The notes: generated by a model from the sequence alone, not told the origin. 64,000 nucleotides of DNA from Nonomuraea pusilla (GCF_900109355.1 NZ_FOBF01000025.1:1-64000), one strand, 5' to 3'. Positions 26,944-37,763 are shown, numbered from the stretch's first letter. Program-made: numbers and translations.

Positions 26944-27810
26944 ATGACCGAGCCGCGCACGACCGGCACGCCCGGTCCGCGCATCGCGGTGACCGGCGCC
27001 ACCGGCCGCGTCGGCGGGCGCGTCGCCCGCCGCCTGGCCGCCGCCGGGGTGCCGCAGCGCCTGGTGGTGCCGAGCCCCGAGCGCGCCCCCGAGCTGCCGG
27101 GGGCCTCCGCCGCGCCCGGCCGGTACGGCGACCCCGCCGTCGGGCGGTCGCTCGACGGCGTGGACGTGCTGTTCATGGTCTCGGCCTCCGAGTCGCCCGA
27201 CCGGCTGGAGCAGCACCGCGCGTTCGTCGACGCCGCCGCGCGGGCGGGCGTCGGGCACCTGGTGTACCTGTCGTTCTTCGGCGCGTCGCCCCGGGCGACG
27301 TTCACGCTGGCGCGCGACCACTGGGCGACCGAGGAGCACATCAGGGCGAGCGGCCTGCGCTTCACGTTCCTGCGCGACAACCTGTACGCCGACTTCATGC
27401 CCGCCCTCGTCGGCCGCGACGGCGTGATCCGCGGGCCGGCCGGCCGGGGACGCGCCGCCGTGGTCGCGCAGGACGACATCGCCGACGCCGTCGTCGCCGT
27501 GCTCCTCGACCCGTCCGCCCACGCCGGGGCCACCTACGACCTGACCGGCCCGGAGGCGCTGACCCTGCGTGAGGTCGCCGACGTCCTGGCGCGGGCCACG
27601 GGGCGGCCGGTCAGCTACCACGCCGAGACCGTCGAGGAGGCCTACCGCTCCCGCGCCGCGTACGGGGCGCCCGGCTGGCAGGTGGAGGCGTGGGTGTCCA
27701 CCTACACCGCCATCGCCGCGGGCGAGCTGGACGGCGTCAGCGACGCCGTGCCCCGCCTGACCGGGCACCCGGCCACCCCGCTCGCCGAGGTCGTGGCCCG
27801 CCCGGCCTGA
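26944..27810 (+). CDS. NmrA-like NAD(P)-binding SDR protein
   Basis: A 288-residue atypical SDR with the Rossmann motif IAVTGATGRVGGRVARRL at its start and the QOR2/NmrA-type layout (VSASESPDRLEQHRAFVDAA, LRFTFLRDNLYADF). It probably binds NADPH and acts as a quinone or ketone reductase, or as a redox sensor. Start ATG 26944 follows GGAGGGAG. It is 93 bp after the quinol-monooxygenase-like gene on the same strand, so a link through quinone chemistry is possible. Confidence 0.83.
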   Translation: MTEPRTTGTPGPRIAVTGATGRVGGRVARRLAAAGVPQRLVVPSPERAPELPGASAAPGRYGDPAVGRSLDGVDVLFMVSASESPDRLEQHRAFVDAAARAGVGHLVYLSFFGASPRATFTLARDHWATEEHIRASGLRFTFLRDNLYADFMPALVGRDGVIRGPAGRGRAAVVAQDDIADAVVAVLLDPSAHAGATYDLTGPEALTLREVADVLARATGRPVSYHAETVEEAYRSRAAYGAPGWQVEAWVSTYTAIAAGELDGVSDAVPRLTGHPATPLAEVVARPA

Positions 27811-27895
27811 GGCGCCGCCCGCCGAGCCGCCTGCCGGCCCCGTACGCCGCGCGGCCGGGGCCGGCCCCTGACGAGGCCGGCCCCGGCACGGACGG

Positions 27896-29661
<1,766 letters not shown>

Positions 29662-29716
29662 GAACGCTCCGACATCCGGTTGAGGGATTGGGGGGTGGGA
29701 TGTCCAGGAAACTATT

Positions 29717-29729
29717 AGGAAAGTTTCCT
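29717..29729. promoter_or_regulatory. Palindromic operator just downstream of the chitinase promoter
   Basis: AGGAAA-G-TTTCCT is a perfect palindrome of two 6-bp arms, with an extra AGGAAA half-site at 29705-29710. It would lie about 9-21 bp after the predicted start of transcription, a repressor-like position. The protein that binds it is not identifiable here. Confidence 0.55.
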
Positions 29730-29744
29730 TTTAGATATGACACG

Positions 29745-29773
29745 ACGGTAACCTCTGCCTGCGAACGCGTCAA
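29745..29773 (-). promoter_or_regulatory. Predicted chitinase promoter
   Basis: On the minus strand TTGACG (29773-29768), a 17-bp spacer and TACCGT (29750-29745). It is 84 bp upstream of the chitinase ATG. Confidence 0.5.
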
Positions 29774-29876
29774 TACGTGAAAGGGGGAGTGGCGGGCCGG
29801 GACGAGGGTGACAATTCCGGATAAAGTCACTAGGGAAAGCATGAAAAGTTGCCGGGGTTGTGGGATAGTCCGGGCC

Positions 29877-31292
29877 ATGAGCCTGGACAGGATCCGTCCG
29901 TCGGACGCCCGAGCCGACACCCCGCTGACCGCCGCCGTCTCGGCCGCCCGCTGGATCAGGTCCGCCGCGATCGACGACGAGCACGGCAGGCGCTGGCGGG
30001 CCAACCCCGACCCGCGCGGCAGGTCCGCCCTCGCGCCCGAGCCCTCCTCGCTGTACGCCGGAGCGGCCGGCGTCGTGCTGTTCTTCCTGGAGCTCGCCGC
30101 CGCCACCGGGCACGAGTCGTACCTGGAGGACGCCCGTGCCGGGGCGCGCAGGCTCGCGGCCACCTGGCGCGGCCAGGACGACCCGACGCTCTACCACGGG
30201 CTCGCCGGCACCATGATCACGCTGATGGAGGCGGGCTGGGCGCTCGGCGACGAGGCGCTCGAGGAGCAGGCCGGAGCCATCGCCGACCACCTCGTCCGCA
30301 GGGGCGCGGCCGCCCCCGGCGGCGCCCGCCCGCGCGACGCCGCGCGGCTCCCCGACGGCGGCTGGACGCGCGACCCCGCGCAGTTCCGCGACGGCGGCTG
30401 GACGCGCGACCCGGCGCAGCTCGGCGACGGCGGCATCGTCCTCGCACTGCTGCGGGCCGCCGCCCACTTCGGCGAGCCCGCCTACGAGGAGGCGGCCGTC
30501 GAGGCGGGGCTGCGCATCGCCGCGCTGCCCGTGCCCGGCCACCGCTTCGGCGAGCGCTCGGGGCCGCCGCCCGGCCTGCCGGCCGACGCCGTGACGCCCG
30601 GCTTCCTCGCCGGCACGTCGGGCACGGCGTTCCTGCTGGCCCGCCTGTACGGGGTGACCGGCGACGAGCGGTTCCTGCGCGCCGCCCGCAGCGGGGCCGA
30701 CTTCGTCAGGGAGGTCAGCGTCGTCGGCGACAGGTGCGCCTCGGTGCCGCACCACGTCCCGCACGCGCGCCGGCTGCACTACCTCGGCTTCTGCTCGGGC
30801 TCCGCCGGGGTGGCCAGGATGTTCTACGAGCTGTACCGCGTCGCCGGCGACCCCGGGGACCTCGACTGGGTGGAGCGGCTGGCGAGGGGCGTCGTCGAGA
30901 GCGGCGTCCCTGCGCGGCGCACCGAGGGGTACTGGAACACGGCCTGCCAGTGCTGCGGCGCGGCGGGCCTGGTGGAGCTCTTCGTCGGCCTGTGGGCGGC
31001 GACCGGGCGGCCCTCCTGCCTGGAGCTCGCCCGCGTGCTCGCCGCCGACCTCATCGCCCGCGCCACCGACCACGACGGGCGGGGCTACCGCTGGTACCAG
31101 GCGTACCGGCGGCTGCGGCCGGGCGAGGTGTCGGCCGACACCGGCTACATGGTGGGGGCGGCAGGCATCGGCGCGGCGCTCCTCCACCTCGACGCCGCGG
31201 GCCGGCCCGACAGCGCGCGCAGGGTCCTCCTCCTGCCGGACAACCCCTTCCCGGTGATCCCCGTGCCGCCGTCCTCGCTGCCCTCGTCCTAA
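29877..31292 (+). CDS. Stand-alone LanC-like protein with Cys-Cys-Gly zinc motif
   Basis: A 471-residue alpha-toroid protein of the lanthionine synthetase C-like family. Repeated helical-turn motifs are YHGLAGT, GFLAGTSGTAF, LGFCSGSAGVA, QCCGAAGLVEL and GYMVGAAGIGAALL. Likely zinc ligands are Cys306 and Cys359-Cys360, so the usual Cys-His-Gly of LanC is Cys-Cys-Gly, as known in ProcM-like enzymes. No LanB, precursor peptide or transporter is nearby, so lanthipeptide synthesis is not supported. ATG 29877 lies 7 bp after a GATAGT box (possible leaderless start); ATG 29841 with GGGAAAGC is an alternative. Confidence 0.75.
   Translation: MSLDRIRPSDARADTPLTAAVSAARWIRSAAIDDEHGRRWRANPDPRGRSALAPEPSSLYAGAAGVVLFFLELAAATGHESYLEDARAGARRLAATWRGQDDPTLYHGLAGTMITLMEAGWALGDEALEEQAGAIADHLVRRGAAAPGGARPRDAARLPDGGWTRDPAQFRDGGWTRDPAQLGDGGIVLALLRAAAHFGEPAYEEAAVEAGLRIAALPVPGHRFGERSGPPPGLPADAVTPGFLAGTSGTAFLLARLYGVTGDERFLRAARSGADFVREVSVVGDRCASVPHHVPHARRLHYLGFCSGSAGVARMFYELYRVAGDPGDLDWVERLARGVVESGVPARRTEGYWNTACQCCGAAGLVELFVGLWAATGRPSCLELARVLAADLIARATDHDGRGYRWYQAYRRLRPGEVSADTGYMVGAAGIGAALLHLDAAGRPDSARRVLLLPDNPFPVIPVPPSSLPSS
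30354..30434 (+). repeat. 36-bp in-frame tandem repeat in the LanC-like gene
   Basis: Units begin at 30354, 30390 and (partial) 30426, encoding DGGWTRDPAQFR, DGGWTRDPAQLG and DGG. They form an insert between two toroid repeats. Confidence 0.9.
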
Positions 31293-31414
31293 CGGACGGC
31301 AAAGAACGGCAAATAACCTCCGACCGGAATAAACGGACGGTGAGCGGAAAGGGGGTGACGGAGTAGCTTTTTCCGCCCCTGACCTGCGCAGTCAGGGAAC
31401 CGATGGAGGCAATC

Positions 31415-32053
31415 ATGGTCGTCACGCAGACATCCTCTGCTCCGGGACGCCCGGCCGCGGCGGTGGAGACCGGCCCCAGGGAGCTCTCGCTCGACCTGCC
31501 CATGATCAGCGTCAGGCTCCGCGCCCCGGACATCCGGCTGCCGCGCATGAGCAGGCAGGAGATGGGCCACGCGGCCGACATCGCCCGCTCCTTCCTCCCC
31601 GCGCCCGAACGGCTGGCGTACTACGGCGCGCTCGGCGCCCTGGCCGCGTTGGGCGTGCTGGAGTGGCCCGTGGCCGCCGCCATCGGCGCCGGGACGATCA
31701 TCGCGCAGCGTGGCAGGACGGAGGAGCACCCGATGGGCACGCTGCACCACCTGCGGGACCTCCTGCCCATGCGGCACCACGAGGAGGAGCCCGCCGCGGG
31801 GACGCAGCCCACGGCGCAGGAGCCGGCCGCCGCCACGGGACGGGCCGCCACGGCGCGCAGGGGCGCGGCGACGGCCGCCAAGGCCACCACGGAGAAGGCC
31901 ACCACGGGGAAGGCCACCACGGAGAAGGGCGCGGCGGGCAAGGGCGGGGCGGCCAAGGGCGCCGAGACCAAGCCCGGCGAGAGCAAGCGCGGCCCCGCAC
32001 AGTCCACCGCCCGGCAGAAGAACACCGCCACCCGCGTACGGGCCGGCAAGTAG
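31415..32053 (+). CDS. Membrane-associated protein with Ala/Lys-rich, histone-H1-like tail
   Basis: A 212-residue protein. Residues 30-60 are a charged region (MISVRLRAPDIRLPRMSRQE); residues 70-95 are hydrophobic, one helical hairpin or membrane segment (YYGALGALAALGVLEWPVAA). The last 80 residues are an Ala/Lys/Thr-rich basic tail with a 15-bp tandem repeat (KATTE/KATTG). GGAGG lies 5 bp before ATG 31415. It sits 44 bp before the P-type ATPase gene, an arrangement that suggests a partner for that pump or a nucleoid-like function. No function established. Confidence 0.75.
   Translation: MVVTQTSSAPGRPAAAVETGPRELSLDLPMISVRLRAPDIRLPRMSRQEMGHAADIARSFLPAPERLAYYGALGALAALGVLEWPVAAAIGAGTIIAQRGRTEEHPMGTLHHLRDLLPMRHHEEEPAAGTQPTAQEPAAATGRAATARRGAATAAKATTEKATTGKATTEKGAAGKGGAAKGAETKPGESKRGPAQSTARQKNTATRVRAGK
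31880..31924 (+). repeat. 15-bp tandem repeat in the basic tail
   Basis: Three adjacent copies of AAGGCCACCACGGAG, the middle one with one change, encoding KATTE, KATTG, KATTE. Confidence 0.9.
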
Positions 32054-32097
32054 GGCACGCGCGCAGATGACCACAGGTACCGCCGGCGGGAGGGTGT

Positions 32098-35000
32098 ATG
32101 GGCTGGCTCGGCCTGCCTTCCGTTGACACGCTGCTGAGCGTCCTCCCAGAACCCGTACGCGGACTCGTCCCCCGCCCCCGCCGGGTCCAGCCGTGCCCCG
32201 GCGGCGCGCGCATCGAGCTGCGCTGCATCGGCGGCCCCGGCACCGAGCGGCTCGCGCGCGAGCTGGAGGAGCGGCTGTGCGCGGCGGGCGCGCGGCGCGC
32301 CGAGGTGAACGGCGCGCTCGCCTCGGTGTTCGTCTGCTGCGCCACCCCGGAGGACGGCGCAGGAGCAGGGGCGGCGGACACCGGCGCCGCGGCCGGAGCC
32401 GCCGACCTCGACAAGCTCGTCGCCGTCGTGGACGAGCTCGACCAGGGCGAGCGGCAGCCGGCCGTGCCGCGCGCCCTCGACGGCGTGGAGCAGCACGCCC
32501 GCGCCGCGGTCAGCCTCGGCGTGCACGCTCTCGGCGCCGGCGTCGCCCTGGCCGGGCAGCTCGCCCGCCTGCCGAGGATCAACCCCGCCGTGCCAGGCTT
32601 CCTGTCGCTCGCGGAGAGCACCCCGCTCGTCTACCAGGAGCTGGAAAGGCGCATCGGCAAGCCGGCCGTCGACGCGCTCCTCGCCACGACCAGGGTGGCG
32701 TCCCACGCGCTCGCCCTGCGCCCCGTGTCGCTGCTGATCGACTCGATCGCCGCGGCCTCCCGGTACGTCGACACCCGCGCGGGCCGTCAGGCGTGGATCG
32801 CGCGCGAGGAGGAGTTCGCCGCCCGCGAGGGCTCCTACCGGCACATCAGGGTCACCGCCGCCCCCCGCCCGGTGCCGCTGCCGAGGGGCCCGGTCGAGCG
32901 GTACGCCGACGCCGCCAGCGGCGCGACGCTGGCCGCCCACACGCTGACCGCGGCGATCAGCCAGGACCGCCAGCGGGCGCTGTCGGTGCTCGTCACCGGC
33001 ACGCCGAAAGCCGCCCGCCTCGGCAGGGACGCCTTCACCAGCGCCGCGCTGCGCGCGTTCGCGCGACGGGGCGTGATCGTCCTGGAGCGTGACGCCCTGC
33101 ACCGCATGGACCGCGTCGACACCGTCGTCATCGACGCCGACGTGGTCACCTCCGACGCCTGGTCGATCGAGTCGGTCGTCCCGCTCGTCCCCGGCGTGGA
33201 CGCCGACGACCTGCACGCCCGGCTGTACACGCTGCTCGACCTCGCCGACCCGGCCGCCAGGCGGGAACGCGACGGCTGGACGGCCCGGCCGTTCGAGGGG
33301 GACGACGCGCCCGCCCCCGTGGCGGACTGGCGCGAGCAGGGCGTCAGGCCCGTGGCCGTGGCGGAGGGCGGCACCCCCGTCGCCCTCGTGGGGCTGGCCC
33401 GAGAGCCGAACCCGCTGGCCGAGGCCCTGGTCGCCGCGGCGCGGGGCAGCTGCGCGGTGATGCTGGCGGGCGCCGACCAGGCGCTGGCCAGGCGTCTCGG
33501 CGTGGAGCGGACCGTCGAGGGCGGGGCGCGGCTGGCGGCGGTCGTCCGGGACCTGCAGGCCAAGGGCCACGGCGTGGCCGTGGTCTCGCGGCGCGCCAGG
33601 AGCGCGCTGAGGCAGGCCGACCTCGGCGTCGGCGTGCTCGGACGCTCCCGCCGCGTCCCCTGGGACGCCGACGTGATGGGCGAGCCGGACGGCGTGCACC
33701 TCGTGCTGCGCTGCCTGCCCGCCGCCAGGAGGGCGAGCACGCGCAGCGTCTGGGTGGCCGCGGTCGGGGCCATGGCGGGGACCGGTCTCGGGTTCCTCGC
33801 CCCGCACGCCGCCCTCCGCCAGGCCCAGCTCGCGCGCGACTGCACGGCGCTGGCCGCCCTGGTGACGGGGGAGTGGGCGGGACGCCGTCTCGGCAAGGGG
33901 GCGCCCCCGGTCCGCGCCGACCACACGCCCTGGCACGCGATGGCGGTGCGCGACGTCATGGACAGACTCCGTACCTCGCAGGGCGGGCTGAGCGAGGAGG
34001 AGGCGGCGCTGCGGCGCCGCAGGCCGGCGCGCGCGGCGGGCGGCCCGGTGTCGCTCGCGGCGGCGGCGCTGGAGGAGCTCGCCAACCCGCTGACGCCGGT
34101 GCTGGCGGCGGGCGCGGGCCTGTCGGCGGTCGTCGGCTCGGTGCTGGACACCGGCCTGATCGGCGGGGCGATCGTCGTGGACGCCCTGCTCGGCGGCGCG
34201 CAGCGGCGCGGGGCCGACCGGGCGCTGCACCGCCTGACCGAGATCACGGCCGTGCCGGTGCGGCTGCGGCGGCCCTCGGGGGAGACGTCCGGCGTCGCCG
34301 ACCAGCTCGTCCCCGGCGACGTGATCGAGCTGCGCGCCGGCGACGCCGTGCCAGCGGACTGCCGGCTCATGCAGGCGTCCGGGCTGGAGGTGGACGAGTC
34401 GGTCCTGACCGGGGAGTCGCAGCTCGTGGTGAAGGCGGCGGCGCCCACGGCCGCGCCCGCCGTCGCCGACCGCAGCTCCATGGTCTACGAGGGCACCACC
34501 GTGGCGGCCGGCCACGGCCTGGCCGTGGTCGTGGCCACCGGAGACGCCACCGAGGCGGGCAGGACCGCCAGGCTGGCCGAGGAGGGGCCGCCGCCGAGCG
34601 GCGTGGAGCTGCGGCTGCGCGAACTGAGCCGGCGCATCCTGCCCGCCGCCGTCGGATCCGGCGTCGCCCTGATGCTCATCGACCTGCTGCGCGGCTCGTC
34701 CCTCGCGCAGGCGCTCGCGCCCGCCGTGAGCATGACCGTGGCCGCGGTGCCCGAGGGGCTGCCGTTCGTCGCGACGGTCGCGGAGCTGGCCTCCGCCAAG
34801 CGGCTGTCCGTCCGCAACACGCTGGTGCGCAACCCGTCCACCATCGAGGCGCTCGGCCGGGTGGACGTGCTCTGCTTCGACAAGACGGGCACCCTGACGG
34901 AGGGCCGCATCAGCCTGGGCCGGGTGTCGAACGGCTTCGCCGAGCAGGCGCCGGAGTCGGCGACGCCGGACTTCAGGAGCATCGTGGGCGCGGCGCTGCG

Positions 35001-36456
35001 GGCCGGTCCGAGGTTCGGCGGCGGCAGGGCCATCCCGCACCCCACCGACCGCGCCGTCGTCGAGGGCGCCGAGCGCATGGGCGTCACCCCCGAGGACGGC
35101 CTGGACGGGTGGGAGCGGGTGGACGAGCTGCCGTTCGAGCCGGCGCGCGGCTACCACGCGGTCCTCGGGCTGTCGGGCTCCGGCCACCTGCTGAGCGTCA
35201 AGGGCGCGCCCGAGGTCGTGCTCACCCGCTGCACCCACCTCGCCAGGGACGGGCAGGAGGAGCCCCTGGACGACGCCACCAGGCGGCAGCTCGAACGGGA
35301 GGTGGACGCCCTCGCCCTGCAGGGCTACCGGGTGCTGGCGGTGGCCGAGCGCGGCGCGTCCAGCAGGGCCGACCTGGACGAGTCGCGCATCGAGCGGCTG
35401 TGCTTCCGGGGCTTCCTCGGGCTGGCCGACCCGGTGCGCCCGACGGCCAAGCGCAGCGTGGAGCGGCTGATGCGGGCGGGGGTCCGGGTCGTCATGGTCA
35501 CCGGCGACCACCCGAGCACGGCCGAGGCCATCGCCGCCGAGATCAACGCGCTCGACGGCGGGCGGGTCATGACCGGCCCCGAGCTCGACGGCATGGACGA
35601 CGACGCGCTGACCGGTACGCTGCCCGGCGTGGCGGTGTTCGCCCGGGTCACCCCCGAGCACAAGGCGCGCATCGTCACCCTGCTGCGCCGCGCCGGCAGG
35701 GTCGTGGCGGTGACCGGCGACGGCGCCAACGACGTCCCTGCGATCCGGCTGGCCGACGTCGGGGTGGCGCTCGGGCCGCAGGCCGCCCCCGCCACCAGGG
35801 CCGCCGCGGACATCGTCGTCGCCGACGACCGCATCGAGACGATCATCGACGCGATCGTCGAGGGCAGGACCATGTGGGGCTCCGTCCGCGACGCGCTCGG
35901 CATCCTGCTCGGCGGCAACGTCGGCGAGATCGCGTTCACGCTCGGGTCGAGCCTGCTGACCAGGCGCAGCGCGCTGAACGCCCGGCAGTTGCTGCTGGTC
36001 AACCTGCTCACCGACATGCTGCCCGCCATGGCGGTGGCGGTGCGGCCGCCGACCGGCAGCCCCGAGACGATGCTGGCCGAGGGGCCGGAGGCGTCGCTGG
36101 GCGCCGCGCTGACCCGTGACATCTACCTGCGGGCCGCCACGACCGCCGGGGCGGCGGCGGCCGCCTGGCTGCTGGCGCGGGTGACCGGCACCCGCGGGCG
36201 CGCCGACACGGTCGGCCTGGTCGCCCTGGTCGGCGCGCAGCTCCTGCAGACGCTGGGGCTGGCGCGGCGGGACAGGACCGTCGTGCTGGCGTCGCTGGCG
36301 TCGCTCGCGGTGCTGGGCGTGGTGGTCTCGGTGCCGGGGCTCAGCCAGTTCTTCGGCAACCGGCCGATCGGTCCGGTCGGGTGGGGCATCGGCCTGGGCT
36401 GCGCGGCGGCGGCGACGCTGGCGGCGCAGGTGATCGAGCGCGGCAACCGTCACTGA
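32098..36456 (+). CDS. Giant cation-transporting P-type ATPase, CtpI-like
   Basis: A 1452-residue P-type ATPase, far longer than the usual 650-900. The core has TGES near residue 770 (actuator domain), the phosphorylated Asp928 in FDKTGTLTEG, the nucleotide domain (KGAPEVVL), VTGDHPST, and the hinge VTGDGANDVPAIRLADVG near 1207, then C-terminal membrane helices. The first ~600 residues hold a ferredoxin-like head (RIELRCIGGPGTERLARELEERL) and a degenerate second copy of nucleotide-domain-like sequence, as in mycobacterial CtpI. The transported ion is not defined. Confidence 0.88.
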   Translation: MGWLGLPSVDTLLSVLPEPVRGLVPRPRRVQPCPGGARIELRCIGGPGTERLARELEERLCAAGARRAEVNGALASVFVCCATPEDGAGAGAADTGAAAGAADLDKLVAVVDELDQGERQPAVPRALDGVEQHARAAVSLGVHALGAGVALAGQLARLPRINPAVPGFLSLAESTPLVYQELERRIGKPAVDALLATTRVASHALALRPVSLLIDSIAAASRYVDTRAGRQAWIAREEEFAAREGSYRHIRVTAAPRPVPLPRGPVERYADAASGATLAAHTLTAAISQDRQRALSVLVTGTPKAARLGRDAFTSAALRAFARRGVIVLERDALHRMDRVDTVVIDADVVTSDAWSIESVVPLVPGVDADDLHARLYTLLDLADPAARRERDGWTARPFEGDDAPAPVADWREQGVRPVAVAEGGTPVALVGLAREPNPLAEALVAAARGSCAVMLAGADQALARRLGVERTVEGGARLAAVVRDLQAKGHGVAVVSRRARSALRQADLGVGVLGRSRRVPWDADVMGEPDGVHLVLRCLPAARRASTRSVWVAAVGAMAGTGLGFLAPHAALRQAQLARDCTALAALVTGEWAGRRLGKGAPPVRADHTPWHAMAVRDVMDRLRTSQGGLSEEEAALRRRRPARAAGGPVSLAAAALEELANPLTPVLAAGAGLSAVVGSVLDTGLIGGAIVVDALLGGAQRRGADRALHRLTEITAVPVRLRRPSGETSGVADQLVPGDVIELRAGDAVPADCRLMQASGLEVDESVLTGESQLVVKAAAPTAAPAVADRSSMVYEGTTVAAGHGLAVVVATGDATEAGRTARLAEEGPPPSGVELRLRELSRRILPAAVGSGVALMLIDLLRGSSLAQALAPAVSMTVAAVPEGLPFVATVAELASAKRLSVRNTLVRNPSTIEALGRVDVLCFDKTGTLTEGRISLGRVSNGFAEQAPESATPDFRSIVGAALRAGPRFGGGRAIPHPTDRAVVEGAERMGVTPEDGLDGWERVDELPFEPARGYHAVLGLSGSGHLLSVKGAPEVVLTRCTHLARDGQEEPLDDATRRQLEREVDALALQGYRVLAVAERGASSRADLDESRIERLCFRGFLGLADPVRPTAKRSVERLMRAGVRVVMVTGDHPSTAEAIAAEINALDGGRVMTGPELDGMDDDALTGTLPGVAVFARVTPEHKARIVTLLRRAGRVVAVTGDGANDVPAIRLADVGVALGPQAAPATRAAADIVVADDRIETIIDAIVEGRTMWGSVRDALGILLGGNVGEIAFTLGSSLLTRRSALNARQLLLVNLLTDMLPAMAVAVRPPTGSPETMLAEGPEASLGAALTRDIYLRAATTAGAAAAAWLLARVTGTRGRADTVGLVALVGAQLLQTLGLARRDRTVVLASLASLAVLGVVVSVPGLSQFFGNRPIGPVGWGIGLGCAAAATLAAQVIERGNRH

Positions 36457-36471
36457 CTGTTCACCGAACAG
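36457..36471. promoter_or_regulatory. Inverted repeat directly after the ATPase gene
   Basis: CTGTTC-ACC-GAACAG is a perfect 6-bp inverted repeat immediately after the ATPase stop. No U tract follows, so an operator for the small downstream gene is as likely as a terminator. Confidence 0.4.
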
Positions 36472-36550
36472 ACATCTTTCCTCAACCGCTCTGGCAGTAT
36501 TTATGACGAATTATGCCTATGTAAGTCTGTTTCTCCGTGTGAGGTGGAAG

Positions 36551-36676
36551 ATGTCCGAGTTCCTGGCGTCCGTGCTCGCCAAGGCGGCGTTCATGGCCCT
36601 CGAAGCCCTCGTCCTGCGCCTCGTCCAGGCGCTCATCACGTCCGGCCTGCGCCCCGCCACCGCTCCGGCGATGTGA
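36551..36676 (+). CDS. 41-residue hydrophobic peptide
   Basis: ATG 36551 preceded at once by GAGGTGGAAG, an ideal ribosome site, opens a 41-codon frame ending at 36676. The peptide (MSEFLASVLAKAAFMALEAL, then VLRLVQALITSGLRPATAPAM) is one amphipathic or membrane-associated helix. Upstream 36475-36545 is unusually AT-rich for this window and includes TATTTATGACGAATTATGCC, consistent with a promoter. The gene overlaps the 3' end of the opposing phosphatase by 41 bp. Its function is unknown. Confidence 0.55.
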   Translation: MSEFLASVLAKAAFMALEALVLRLVQALITSGLRPATAPAM

Positions 36677-37763
36677 CGGCCCCGTCGCGGCGGATCGCGA
36701 TCATCGCCGCGTCGTCGCCCAGCCGCCCGCCCACATAGGCGAGCAGGTCGCCGCAGACCCGCGCGAGCAGCGCCCGCGGCTCCGTCTCCGCCCAGGACGC
36801 CACCCGCGCCGCCAGCGGGTAGAACTCGCCCGCGGAGTCGCGCGCCTCGACCACGCCGTCGGTGTAGAGCAGCAGGAGGTCGCCCTCCTCGAAGGGGAAG
36901 GTGCTGACGCTGAACCCCTGCCGGCCCAGGCCGCCGAGCCCCAGGGGCGGCGCGGGCCTGTCGCTGTCCAGCGACATGACCCGCCCGTCCTGGCGTAGCA
37001 GCATCGGCGGCGGATGGCCGCAGCTCACCGCGGTCACCACCGGCTTGTCGTCCGGGATGTCCACGATCACGGCCGTCACGAAGGTCTCGGCGCTGTCCGG
37101 CTCCGGCCCCGCCTCGCCCAGGCTGACCCGGGCGCTGTCCTCCAGGTCGGCCACGATCTCCCGCAGCTCCGGCCGCCGCCTCGCCACCTCGCGGAACGCG
37201 CCGAGCAGCACCGCCGCGTCGGAGATGGCCGCGAGGCCCTTGCCGCGGGCGTCGCCGACGATCAGCCGGGTGCCCGACGCGGTGCGCACCGCCCCGTAGA
37301 TGTCGCCGCCGATCTGGGCCTCGGCCTCGGCGGCCAGGTAGGCCGAGGCGATCCTGAGCGGGCCCACGCGCTCGGGCAGCGGCCGCAGCAGGGCCCGCTG
37401 CACCGTCTCCGCCACTGACCTGACCTGCACCAGCCGGCGCCGCTCGCGCTCCCTCACCAGGCAGAACACGACGACGAACACCGTGACCACCGCCATGCCG
37501 CCCAGTTCGGCCTGCACGGTCTGCGTGCCGAGCCGCCCGTTGTGGGCCCCGATGAGGACCTCCACGACGATCGCGAGCAGGCCGATGCCGCCGGTGACCC
37601 AGGGCCCGGCGAAGGCCGCGGTGATCGCGGGGGCCGCCACCAGCAGCGGCCCGAGGTGGATGTACGTGGGGGTCAGGAGGTCGGCGAGCATGATCAGCAG
37701 GATCAGGCCCAGGGGGATGAGCAGGAGCGCCTGTCCGAGCTGCCGCAGGCTCTCTGCCCCCAC
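36636..37763 (-). CDS. SpoIIE-type PP2C serine phosphatase, membrane-bound
   Basis: A 375-residue protein with about four N-terminal membrane helices (LLLIPLGLILLIMLADLL and following), a short linker, and a SpoIIE/PP2C domain. The metal sites are in GGDIYGAV and VGDARGKGLAA, with CGHPPPMLL and LLLYTDGVVEARD downstream. Such proteins dephosphorylate anti-anti-sigma factors in stress or development signalling. GTG at 37763 is chosen because GGAGGGGT lies at a good distance; GTG at 37790 has none. Confidence 0.85.
   Translation of the reverse strand: MGAESLRQLGQALLLIPLGLILLIMLADLLTPTYIHLGPLLVAAPAITAAFAGPWVTGGIGLLAIVVEVLIGAHNGRLGTQTVQAELGGMAVVTVFVVVFCLVRERERRRLVQVRSVAETVQRALLRPLPERVGPLRIASAYLAAEAEAQIGGDIYGAVRTASGTRLIVGDARGKGLAAISDAAVLLGAFREVARRRPELREIVADLEDSARVSLGEAGPEPDSAETFVTAVIVDIPDDKPVVTAVSCGHPPPMLLRQDGRVMSLDSDRPAPPLGLGGLGRQGFSVSTFPFEEGDLLLLYTDGVVEARDSAGEFYPLAARVASWAETEPRALLARVCGDLLAYVGGRLGDDAAMIAIRRDGAVTSPERWRGAGRT

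Noticed and set aside
29877..31414. Lanthipeptide biosynthesis cluster
   Set aside because: No LanB or LanM dehydratase, precursor peptide, protease or dedicated transporter seen near the LanC-like gene.
31621..36453. A 1610-codon open frame on the strand opposite the P-type ATPase
   Set aside because: Composition is Arg/Gly/Ala/His-rich with no domain; it is a mirror of the high-GC ATPase gene, as are other long opposite frames.
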